19,252 nucleotides of DNA from DASYXW01 sp035934405 (GTDB lineage Bacteria; Acidobacteriota; Terriglobia; UBA7540), in contig DASYXW010000087.1 of NCBI GenBank assembly GCA_035934405.1, positions 1 through 19,252 on the forward strand. Direction: 5' to 3'. The notes below the pieces were generated by a model. It made no database searches and was not told the origin of the DNA. It saw nothing but the letters and a program-made list of their open reading frames with translations. This document shows, piece by piece, positions 5,733-12,620 of the stretch. Numbering within the stretch: the first letter of the stretch is position 1; every line of letters begins with the position of its first letter. Both the position numbers and the translations under genes were made by a program.

Positions 5733-7133
5733 ATGAACTGGGTCGGGGAACTCGCTGCCGGCATCACCGGCCAAGTACTCGCAGACGAGCCGTCGCGCGA
5801 GAACGTGGCCACCGACTTTGGCCGCATCGTCTCTCGCGTGCCGGCTGTGGTGGTCCGTCCGGCATCGGCGGAGGACGTCGCCCGCGCGGTGAAATTCGCG
5901 GCGGCTCACGGCGTGGCGGTCGCCACTCGCGGCGCGGGACATTCCCAGAGCGGGCAATCGCTTTCTGACGGCATCGTGCTCGACATGACGTCGCTCGCCG
6001 GCCTTGCGAGCATTGAAGAAAAAACCGGCGACTTGCGCGGGACCTCCACCGCCGTCTGTGGCGGCGGGCTCAAGTGGAGGGCGCTGGTGGAGCAACTCGC
6101 GCCCCTCAGCCTCTCGCCTCCGGTGCTCACCAACAACCTCGACGTGACGGTCGGCGGCACGCTCTCGACCGCCGGCCTCGGCGTCACCTCCTGGCGGCGC
6201 GGCACACAGGCCGATCACTGCCTGGAGCTTGAAGTCGTCACCGGCGCGGGTGAAATCGTCCGCTGCTCGGAGGATTCCAACCGCGATCTCTTTGACGCCG
6301 TGCGGGCCGGATGCGGCCAGTTCGGCGTCATCACCGAGGCCACGCTGGCGCTGCGGCGGCATCAGCCGGAGTTCCGCAGCTACTACCTTCTCTACGACGA
6401 CCTCGGAGCTCTGCTCGATGACTCGAAGACCCTCATGGCCGAGGAGCGCTTCGACTACATCGAGTCCTGGTGCGCGCCATGCGTGCAGGGCTTGAGGAAG
6501 GTCGGCGCCGAGCGCCAGCCGTTTGCCCAGTGGTTCTACCCGCTGCACCTGACCGTCGAAACTGACGGCCGATATATTGCGCCAGACCCGGGTGAGAAAC
6601 TGCAGGGGTTGCGGTTCTACAAGCACATTCATACTGAAGATGGGGAAATCAGTGAATTCTTCGCGCGCCTTGATCCGCTCTTCGCGCTCTGGAAGCGTGG
6701 CGGCTTCTGGGAATACGCGCACCCGTGGATGGAATGCGTGCTGCCCTGGCAGGCGACGGCGTTTTACATCACCCAGGTGCTCGGCAACCTGCCGCCCCAG
6801 GCGATTGCGGGCGGGCACGTCCTGCTGTGGCCAGCGCGCGGCAACGCCTCGCGCGTCCCGCTCTTCATGCGCCCGCCGGGTGAACACCTGATGGGCTTCG
6901 GCATCCTCTCGGCGTTTCCCAAGCATCTTGTCGCAGACGCCCTGCCGCGTCTCAACCAAGCCAGCGCTGCCTCGATGATGGTAGGCGGTAAGCGCTATCT
7001 TTCCGGTTGGGTGGCGTTCGACGCCGCGCAGTGGAAAGCCCACTACGGCGACCTGTGGCCCACCGTCGTCGAGCTCAAGAAGAAGTACGACCCGAAAGGA
7101 ATCCTGAATCCCGGGTTCTTGAAGGTTGGGTGA
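5733..7133 (+). CDS. FAD-linked oxidoreductase, cytokinin-dehydrogenase-like
   Basis: The protein has 466 residues, with GAGGAG (5722-5727) 5 nt before ATG 5733. Residues of about 30-210 form a PCMH/VAO-type FAD-binding domain. RGAGHSQSGQ carries His70, which in this family binds FAD covalently, and GGTLSTAG (141-148) and CGQFGVITEATLAL (194-207) follow. The C-terminal half matches the cytokinin-dehydrogenase substrate domain (FYKHIHTEDGE, then EYAHPWMECVLP at 328-338) and ends in the usual KKYDPKGILNPG. There is no signal peptide, unlike plant enzymes. By counting from the FAD histidine, the catalytic Asp of maize CKX1 (64 residues on) aligns with Asn134, so true cytokinin cleavage is doubtful. 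It could oxidise another amine or alcohol. The 68-nt gap to the preceding gene allows a separate promoter. Confidence 0.88.
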   Translation: MNWVGELAAGITGQVLADEPSRENVATDFGRIVSRVPAVVVRPASAEDVARAVKFAAAHGVAVATRGAGHSQSGQSLSDGIVLDMTSLAGLASIEEKTGDLRGTSTAVCGGGLKWRALVEQLAPLSLSPPVLTNNLDVTVGGTLSTAGLGVTSWRRGTQADHCLELEVVTGAGEIVRCSEDSNRDLFDAVRAGCGQFGVITEATLALRRHQPEFRSYYLLYDDLGALLDDSKTLMAEERFDYIESWCAPCVQGLRKVGAERQPFAQWFYPLHLTVETDGRYIAPDPGEKLQGLRFYKHIHTEDGEISEFFARLDPLFALWKRGGFWEYAHPWMECVLPWQATAFYITQVLGNLPPQAIAGGHVLLWPARGNASRVPLFMRPPGEHLMGFGILSAFPKHLVADALPRLNQASAASMMVGGKRYLSGWVAFDAAQWKAHYGDLWPTVVELKKKYDPKGILNPGFLKVG

Positions 7134-7223
7134 TCAGCGTGTGGCTCCCGCGTTCCTTCCGGGTTGACGTCATCGCGCACCCCTGCCATTCTGGTGCTCT
7201 GGATACCTCTTGGGAGAGCAGAA

Positions 7224-8573
7224 ATGAAGTCCGTTATCACGCTTCTCATTTTCGTTGCGGCGGTCGTCTCGTGTGTCTGGGCGAGGCCACAACAGCCCGC
7301 CGCGGTTTCACCGCCCGCCGCGCCAGTTCCGGCACAATCAGGAGCGAGCCAGACATCGCAGCCTGCCCCAACGCCACCTTCGGCGCTGCCAAGCGAGGGC
7401 CAGAAATCCGCCGCGACGCCACAGACAGCCGCGCCCCCGGCGCCCGCTTCGATGGACGTGGCGCAGGTCCGGGCGCTGCTCTACCAGATCTACACGGCCG
7501 GTTTCCGCATCACCGATTTACTGGGCACCTTGCAGTCTGACAAGTGGAAGATGGACGACGCAGCGCGACAAACGTTCAACCGCACCGTGGAGTCGGTCCG
7601 CACGGAGTTCGAAGGGCTCGAGAAGCCGCGCACTGAACTCTACAATCATCCGGAGGATTCCGGGTCGGCCGATGCGGTGGATGCCGCACTTAGCGCCCTG
7701 CTGCCGGACGTCGACACGCTGGCTCAGGCGGTTGCTCAGAACGAGGGCGCCGCAACGGCAGCCGAGTTCACGAAACCACGGGGCGAGCTGGCGGGTCTGC
7801 AGCAGTCGCTCGAATCGTATCTTGCCTTTCTCAAACCGCGCGCCGCAGCGAAACCTTCACCGGGCACGACGGCCGAGCCGGAAACCGAGGTCGTCGCGTC
7901 CCCCGAATCCGCCGCACCCCCCTTGACCCGCAAGACCGTCACCGAGGGTCCGGGTTATCTCTCGCCGCCCCAGGTGAAGACCTTGCTCCACGGGGTCTAT
8001 ATGGAGTCTTCTCGCGTGCAAGACCTGTTGAGCGTCCTGCACCCCGAGCAGTTGAGCTTGAGTGACACGCAGCGAAGCGCGCTCAAGAGCGACGTCGAAA
8101 CCCTGCGCAAAGGATTGGGCGATCTGGCGCAGTGGCGCGGCGAGCTCGATGAGCAACCCGGGAGCATGTACTTCAGCTACCAGACTTACACCGCTCTGAA
8201 CACGCTCGCGCCCCAGGTTGACGCACTCGCACGCGCCCTCGCGGGGCTGGGCAAGGCGGGGCTCAGCGATCAATACGCCGACCCGGAAGGGAAGCTCCTG
8301 GGCTTCGAGCAGACCCTTTCGAGCTACGTGGCGTATCTGCTGCGCAACCAGCACGAAATCTTAAGCTCGCTCGAAGACGATCTGGTGAGTTGCCAGACCA
8401 CGCTCGGCTCCGCCATGAGGCCGCAGGCGGAGGCTGCGGTTCCCATGAAGAACGTCATGCCGGTATTCCAGGGGCACCCGCATCGGGGTCACCCGAAAGC
8501 GAAAGCGCCTCCACACACGCGCAAGGGACGAAAGGCAACCCCAAAACACAAGGACAAGGTAAGCAAGCCGTAA
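7224..8573 (+). CDS. exported protein with two tandem copies of an unknown helical domain
   Basis: The protein has 449 residues. ATG 7224 follows GGGAG (7212-7216) by 7 nt. The N-terminus (MKSVITLLIFVAAVVSCVWA) is an export signal. Either lipoprotein processing at Cys17 (VVSC) or signal peptidase I cleavage after VWA is possible. A Pro/Ala/Gln-rich linker follows to about residue 77. Two related domains of about 130 residues come next, at about 78-206 (VRALLYQIY...ITDLLGTL...SLESYLAFL) and 247-378 (VKTLLHGVY...VQDLLSVL...TLSSYVAYL), an internal duplication. The end is a His/Lys/Arg-rich tail that could bind the envelope or nucleic acid. No catalytic motif is visible. It is probably an envelope-associated helical protein of unknown role. 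Confidence 0.78.
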   Translation: MKSVITLLIFVAAVVSCVWARPQQPAAVSPPAAPVPAQSGASQTSQPAPTPPSALPSEGQKSAATPQTAAPPAPASMDVAQVRALLYQIYTAGFRITDLLGTLQSDKWKMDDAARQTFNRTVESVRTEFEGLEKPRTELYNHPEDSGSADAVDAALSALLPDVDTLAQAVAQNEGAATAAEFTKPRGELAGLQQSLESYLAFLKPRAAAKPSPGTTAEPETEVVASPESAAPPLTRKTVTEGPGYLSPPQVKTLLHGVYMESSRVQDLLSVLHPEQLSLSDTQRSALKSDVETLRKGLGDLAQWRGELDEQPGSMYFSYQTYTALNTLAPQVDALARALAGLGKAGLSDQYADPEGKLLGFEQTLSSYVAYLLRNQHEILSSLEDDLVSCQTTLGSAMRPQAEAAVPMKNVMPVFQGHPHRGHPKAKAPPHTRKGRKATPKHKDKVSKP

Positions 8574-8716
8574 CGCAGCGCAGGGTTCTGCCGGCACGAT
8601 TGCCGATTGCTTGCAGTCTGATTTCGTGATACCGATGAGGTACGCGGGCCCGCCTGAAGATCGAAGGTGAAGCACGGGCCTGCGGCGCGCAGACGCTGAC
8701 GGCAGGAGGAGGACTT

Positions 8717-9187
8717 ATGGCGTTCTGTTCAAAGTGCGGAGCACAACTGAACCCGGGAGCGGCCTTCTGCCCCTCGTGCGGAACGCCCGTCGGCGGCGCG
8801 GCGCCGGGTAGTTCGCCGCCAGCGGCGGCAGGAACCGCCATGACGTCGAACGTGGCCGCACTGCTGACTTACGTCCTGGGTTTTATCACCGGCATCATCT
8901 TCCTCGTGATTGAACCCTACAAGAATGACCGCTTCGTCCGCTTTCACGCCTTTCAGTCCATCTTCTACAGTGCGCTGCTCGTCGCGTTTTCGATCGCTTG
9001 GAGAATCCTGGAGGCGATGGTGTTCACTGTGACCCTTGGCGCTCTATGGGGCTTGTTGGCCCTGATCTATTGGGTGGTTCGCTTAGCCTTTTTCGCCGGC
9101 TGGATTCTGCTGATGTACAAGGCCTATAACAACGAGCGGTTCATGCTGCCCGTGATCGGCGAGATGGCAGCGAAACAGGCAGGGTAG
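8717..9187 (+). CDS. zinc-ribbon protein with DUF4870-like membrane domain
   Basis: The protein has 156 residues, with the strong RBS AGGAGGAGG (8705-8713) just before ATG 8717. Residues 1-24 form a zinc ribbon (Cys4, Cys7, Cys18, Cys21; FCSKCG...FCPSCG). A Gly/Pro/Ala linker leads to a domain with about three transmembrane segments (about 43-64, 73-94 and 100-132). NVAALLTYVLGFITGIIFL and the loop NDRFVRFHAFQSI are typical of DUF4870/Tic20-like proteins, in which the RFHAxQS motif is the conserved core. Such proteins are common and their function is unknown. The 143-nt gap upstream holds nothing I can identify. Confidence 0.85.
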   Translation: MAFCSKCGAQLNPGAAFCPSCGTPVGGAAPGSSPPAAAGTAMTSNVAALLTYVLGFITGIIFLVIEPYKNDRFVRFHAFQSIFYSALLVAFSIAWRILEAMVFTVTLGALWGLLALIYWVVRLAFFAGWILLMYKAYNNERFMLPVIGEMAAKQAG

Positions 9188-9377
9188 TTCCGATCGCCCC
9201 GTCGGAAGGGGCCCGAGCAGTTGCCAGATCACCGCCGCAGACGCGCTCCGTCTGCAACCTGTTCTCGCTTTCCTCTTGACAACCGCAAGCCGAATGGCGC
9301 ACCTTAGCGAGTTTCGCCCGAGTGGAGCCCGGGTGTAGTGATCGGGCGGTCCTGTTTCCACCTGCCAGCGCGTTTCT

Positions 9378-10346
9378 ATGAGAGTTCGTGTCTGCTTTCA
9401 CGATCAATGTTTCGATGGCGCCTCTTCCGCCGCGTTCTTCACCCGGCTCTATCGCGCGCGCATCAATCCGCAGGCAGAGTTTGCTTATCGCGGACTCGTG
9501 CATCGAGCCGGCCAGCTTTTCGACCCCGGCATGTTCGACGGCGACGAGAACGCCATCGTTGATTTCAAGTACTCGAGTTCCGACCGCCTGACCTGGTGGT
9601 TCGATCACCATCAAAGCGCTTTCCTCACCGAGGCGGACGCCGAGCATTTCCGGCGCGACTCGAGCGGCAGAAAATTCTACGGCCCGGATTTCCGCTCGTG
9701 CACGAAGTTCATCGCTCACCTTGCCGCCACCCACTGGGACTTCCGCGCCCCGGACCTCGACGAGCTGGTGCGTTGGGCCGACATCATTGACGGCGCGCAG
9801 TATCCCGACACGCAGGCGGCGGTTGAGATGCGTGATCCGGCCACCCAGCTTACGCTGGTCATCGAGGGAGCGCGTTCCCAGGACTTCGTCGCCGGGCTCA
9901 TTCCGGAACTGGCTTCGAAGCCGCTCGAGGAGATCGCGGCGCTGCCTCACATCCGCAGCGCTTTTGACTCGCTCTACGCGCGGCACGTTGCCGCGCTCGA
10001 CATGATCCGTTCGAGGGCGGAGTTGCGGGACGGAGTTCTTTTCTTTGACGTGGCGGACCAGAACTTTGAGGGCTTCAATAAATTTATCCCTTACCATCTT
10101 TTCCCGGGCGCGGTGTACAGCGTCGCGGTGAGCGCATCCCCGGAGCGAACCAAGGTTGCCGTGGGCAGCAACCCCTGGAATCCGACTCCCAAGACGGTGA
10201 ATCTGGCCTCGGTGTGCGAGCGTTATGGCGGTGGCGGTCACGCCAAGGTCGCCGCGATTTCGCTGCCGCCGGGAGAATTGGCGCGAGCACGCGAGGTGGC
10301 GCACCAGATTGTCGGGGAACTCCGCGACAGCCTGACTCGAGGCTGA
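9378..10346 (+). CDS. DHH-family phosphoesterase (nanoRNase/pAp-phosphatase-like)
   Basis: The protein has 322 residues. DHH-domain metal motifs are in order: HDQCFDG (His8, Asp9, Asp13), VDF (Asp62), FDHHQS (Asp76, His77, His78) and WADIIDG (Asp138). The C-terminal DHHA1 domain ends with the substrate-binding GGGGH (284-288). Members are Mn-dependent phosphoesterases acting on pAp, short oligoribonucleotides or cyclic-dinucleotide products; the substrate here cannot be decided. The start ATG 9378 fits the family (RVRVCFHDQ is the first strand) but has no clear Shine-Dalgarno. A TTGACA at 9276-9281 lacks a convincing -10. The PP2C gene follows after 47 nt, so the two may be co-transcribed. 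Confidence 0.88.
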   Translation: MRVRVCFHDQCFDGASSAAFFTRLYRARINPQAEFAYRGLVHRAGQLFDPGMFDGDENAIVDFKYSSSDRLTWWFDHHQSAFLTEADAEHFRRDSSGRKFYGPDFRSCTKFIAHLAATHWDFRAPDLDELVRWADIIDGAQYPDTQAAVEMRDPATQLTLVIEGARSQDFVAGLIPELASKPLEEIAALPHIRSAFDSLYARHVAALDMIRSRAELRDGVLFFDVADQNFEGFNKFIPYHLFPGAVYSVAVSASPERTKVAVGSNPWNPTPKTVNLASVCERYGGGGHAKVAAISLPPGELARAREVAHQIVGELRDSLTRG

Positions 10347-10353
10347 GAAGCCA

Positions 10354-10378
10354 GGGGCAGCCGGGACTGGGACTTGGG
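10354..10378 (+). other. G-quadruplex motif in the leader of the PP2C gene
   Basis: Four G-runs (10354-10357, 10363-10365, 10369-10371, 10376-10378) are separated by loops of 5, 3 and 4 nt, which satisfies the standard G3+N1-7 pattern on the coding strand. The motif fills the short gap between the DHH and PP2C genes and ends 15 nt before the PP2C start, next to a weak Shine-Dalgarno. It may affect translation of the second gene. The GGGACTG/GGACTTG units also recall the heptamers inside nrdJ. Confidence 0.5.
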
Positions 10379-10393
10379 CCGGAAAGCGGCGTG

Positions 10394-11263
10394 ATGGAAC
10401 TGAACGCACTCGGGATGTCGGACCAGGGCCGCGTCCGCATCAACAACGAAGACAATCTGGCGGCGTGCAATCTCTCGACCGGCGAGTCGCGAGCCGGGGC
10501 GTTCGAGTGCGCTTACACGCTCGGACCCCGTGGCGCGCTCCTGATGGTGGCCGACGGCATGGGTGGCGAAGCGTGTGGCGAACTGGCCAGTGAGATGTGC
10601 GTTCAGGAGATTCCGGCGCGGCTGGGCGAGAATCTGAAAGCGCTCGCCAACCTGGGAGAGGCGCGGTTTGCGCTGGCCCTTCGCGGCGCCATCGAAGAAA
10701 CCAGCAAAGCCATCTACGGAAAGTCGCGCAGCCAACCGCAGCTTCGCGGCATGGGAAGCACCACCACGGCAGCGGCCCTCTTCGGCCCATTCCTCTTCGT
10801 CGCGCAGGTGGGCGACTCGCGCGCTTACCTGATTCGCGACGGACGGATGACGCAGCTCACCCGCGACCAGACTTTTCTGAATTACCTGGCGGAGCTCGGC
10901 GTCGAGCCTCCTGCCGACCCCGAGAACGATCCCCGCAAGAGCATCCTGATTCAGGCCGTCGGCACGGCTGAAACTCTGGATGTGAAACTGAGCGGCGCGC
11001 CGCTCTACGATGGAGATCAAGTCCTGCTGTGCAGCGACGGACTTTACAACCAGGTGAAGCCGGCGGAAATGCTCGGCATCGCCGGCCGCGCCGAATCCCT
11101 TGCCAGGAAGGCCGCGTCGTTGATCCAGGCCGCGAACGCGAGCGGAGGCGCCGACAATATCACGGTGGTTCTGGCTGAGTTCACCGGCGCCGGCCTGCCG
11201 GCCGGCGGTGGTTCCCGGCACGTCGAATTGCGCGAGTTTGAGCTGGATGATCTCGGGCGATAA
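10394..11263 (+). CDS. PP2C-family protein serine/threonine phosphatase
   Basis: The protein has 289 residues. The PPM metal-site motifs are complete: RINNED (Asp20), VADGMGG (Asp54, Gly55), GDSRAYLIRDG (140-150), LTRDQT, CSDGLYNQV (Asp215) and GGADNITVVL (Asp254, Asn255). It is a cytosolic Mn/Mg-dependent phosphatase of the PrpC/Stp type, usually opposing Hanks-type Ser/Thr kinases; no kinase is in this window. The start ATG 10394 is chosen because the family begins close to the GxSDxGxxRxxNED strand. GTG 10391 directly before it is an alternative. The RBS is weak (GGAAAG). The C-terminal 25 residues (from about 265) are a non-conserved Gly-rich and acidic extension. Confidence 0.93.
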   Translation: MELNALGMSDQGRVRINNEDNLAACNLSTGESRAGAFECAYTLGPRGALLMVADGMGGEACGELASEMCVQEIPARLGENLKALANLGEARFALALRGAIEETSKAIYGKSRSQPQLRGMGSTTTAAALFGPFLFVAQVGDSRAYLIRDGRMTQLTRDQTFLNYLAELGVEPPADPENDPRKSILIQAVGTAETLDVKLSGAPLYDGDQVLLCSDGLYNQVKPAEMLGIAGRAESLARKAASLIQAANASGGADNITVVLAEFTGAGLPAGGGSRHVELREFELDDLGR

Positions 11264-11279
11264 CGCTTGAGTTTGTAGG

Positions 11280-11648
11280 CTAGGCAATATCCAGCGGCTC
11301 CAGCAACTCTTCCAGATTGGTTTCATCCACCAGCAGACTCAGGCACTCTTCGCGCAGGCGGTCCTGTTCGTCGAAGGCGCGGAAAAGGCGCATCTTGGCG
11401 GCAGCGTACTGCTCGTTGGAATCGAGCTCGCGCCCATGAGCGTCGCGCCAGGCCGCTGCGGCGCGCGCGGAAACAAAGATCTTCAACGCGAAGGGAGGAT
11501 GCTGGTCGGCGGTGACGACGAAAGTGAAGTCGCTGCCGGCGCCTTGACACTCGGGTCTCACCACTGAGCGCCGTCCCTCGAAGAAGTATTGGTAGCAGAC
11601 ACCCGTCTCCGCCGCGTAAGACTTGTAACGATGTCCCATCCTGGCCAA
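11280..11648 (-). CDS. small protein of unknown function downstream of an SDR
   Basis: The protein has 122 residues from TTG 11648, chosen because GGGAGG (11657-11662) stands 8 nt upstream. ATG 11639 would give 119 residues but lies 17 nt from that site. The sequence (GHRYKSYAAETGVCYQYFFEGRRSV, later DFTFVVTADQHPPFALKIFVSA) looks like a compact alpha/beta fold, followed by helices rich in Glu and Leu (YAAAKMRLFRAFDEQDRLRE, NLEELLEPLDIA). There is no signal peptide or metal motif, and I do not recognise the family. It begins 26 nt after the SDR stop, so the two genes are probably one transcript. Its stop is 16 nt from the convergent PP2C stop, with no terminator visible between. Confidence 0.68.
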   Translation of the reverse strand: MARMGHRYKSYAAETGVCYQYFFEGRRSVVRPECQGAGSDFTFVVTADQHPPFALKIFVSARAAAAWRDAHGRELDSNEQYAAAKMRLFRAFDEQDRLREECLSLLVDETNLEELLEPLDIA

Positions 11649-11674
11649 GCGCTGTTCCTCCCGGCGTATGCAGG

Positions 11675-12475
11675 CTAGGGCTGCAGCCGTCCTTCGCCGA
11701 ACATGCCCTTGCCCAGCCACTGCCCGCCGTCCATCACCAGCACTTCGCCGCTGATGTAGTCGGCGAAGTCCGAAACCAGGTACGATGCGGCGTGAGCGAT
11801 TTCCTCCGTGGCGCCGATGCGCCCGCGAGGAACGGACCGCAGCATGGCGCCGCGGACTTCCGGCGTGGCCCACAGTTGGCCGCCGGCGCCCTCGGTTTCG
11901 ACGGGCCCGGGCGCGATCGCGTTGACGCGAATCTTGAACCGCGCCCACTCGACGGCCAGCGTCCGCGTCATCGAGACCACACCGGCTTTGGCGCAGGCCG
12001 AGTGCAGGGTTCCCGGGCCACCCGTCCAGGCGTAGGTAGCCACGATGTTCAGGATATTGCCGCCACGCTTGCTCTCGATCATTCGCAGGCCGGCGGCGCG
12101 CGAGCAATAGAACGTCCCGTTCAACACAATGTTGACGACCGCGTTCCAGCCGTTCACCGAGAGCTTCTCGGCAGGGCAAATGAAATTGCCGGCGGCGTTG
12201 TTCACCAGAACGTCGATCGAGCCAAAGCGCCGGATGGCTTCGTCGCACAACCGGTCCACCTGGTCGGGCTGGCGGACGTCGGTCGCGACCGCGAGAACGG
12301 CAGCGCCCTTGCCCCGCAGCTCCACAGCCGCCGGCTCCAGATGCTCCGGACTGCGGCTGGCGAGCACCAGCTTCGCGCCGAGGCGCGCGTACTCGTGGGC
12401 GATGGCGCGGCCGATTCCTGTTCCGCCTCCGGTGATGATGGCCACACGGCCTTCGAGCGTCTTCTCAGGCAGCAT
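11675..12475 (-). CDS. fadH: SDR oxidoreductase, 2,4-dienoyl-CoA reductase (FadH/DECR)-like
   Basis: The protein has 266 residues, the usual SDR length. TGGGTGIG (15-22) is the NADP(H) glycine motif, and NNAAGNF (92-98) with SVNGWNAVVNIVLNGT closely follows mammalian DECR1. The canonical YxxxK is absent. Tyr148 and Lys163 are 15 residues apart (YAWTGGPGTLHSACAK), exactly the Tyr199/Lys214 layout of DECR1. This argues for the NADPH-dependent 2,4-dienoyl-CoA reductases of unsaturated fatty acid beta-oxidation. The PGP and MDGG elements near the C-terminus are present. The RBS is modest (AGGA, about 10 nt before ATG 12475). The gene is divergent from the S9 peptidase. The symbol follows the Bacillus-type fadH and should be read as family level. 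Confidence 0.87.
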   Translation of the reverse strand: MLPEKTLEGRVAIITGGGTGIGRAIAHEYARLGAKLVLASRSPEHLEPAAVELRGKGAAVLAVATDVRQPDQVDRLCDEAIRRFGSIDVLVNNAAGNFICPAEKLSVNGWNAVVNIVLNGTFYCSRAAGLRMIESKRGGNILNIVATYAWTGGPGTLHSACAKAGVVSMTRTLAVEWARFKIRVNAIAPGPVETEGAGGQLWATPEVRGAMLRSVPRGRIGATEEIAHAASYLVSDFADYISGEVLVMDGGQWLGKGMFGEGRLQP

Positions 12476-12567
12476 CGCCTCGCGATCCTTTCGCGCCTTG
12501 AACTCCGGATTTTAGCACGCTCGCGCGCCGAGCGGGCGGGAGCCGAGCTCGCGCCGGATCGTTGAGC

Positions 12568-12596
12568 TTGCTGCCACGGGGCCGCTTGCATATGAT
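12568..12596 (+). promoter_or_regulatory. candidate promoter of the S9 peptidase gene
   Basis: TTGCTG (12568-12573), 17 nt, then TATGAT (12591-12596). The -10 matches five of six consensus bases and the -35 three of six. Transcription would start near 12603, giving a leader of about 18 nt with the RBS GGAGG at 12611-12615. It lies in the 145-nt divergent gap shared with the SDR gene. Confidence 0.45.
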
Positions 12597-12620
12597 GGGC
12601 GTTTCGAGTTGGAGGTGAAT

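Noticed and set aside
5661..7043. 460-codon frame antisense to the FAD oxidoreductase
   Set aside because: It is a shadow of a clearly recognised enzyme, with no RBS or domain.
9196..9212. GCCCC/GGGGC hairpin after the DUF4870-like gene as a terminator
   Set aside because: The stem is only 5 bp with a 7-nt loop and is not followed by a T-run.
11280..12248. 322-codon version of the small minus-strand gene
   Set aside because: The upstream two thirds run in another frame of the well-supported SDR on the same strand. The RBS points to a start at 11648.
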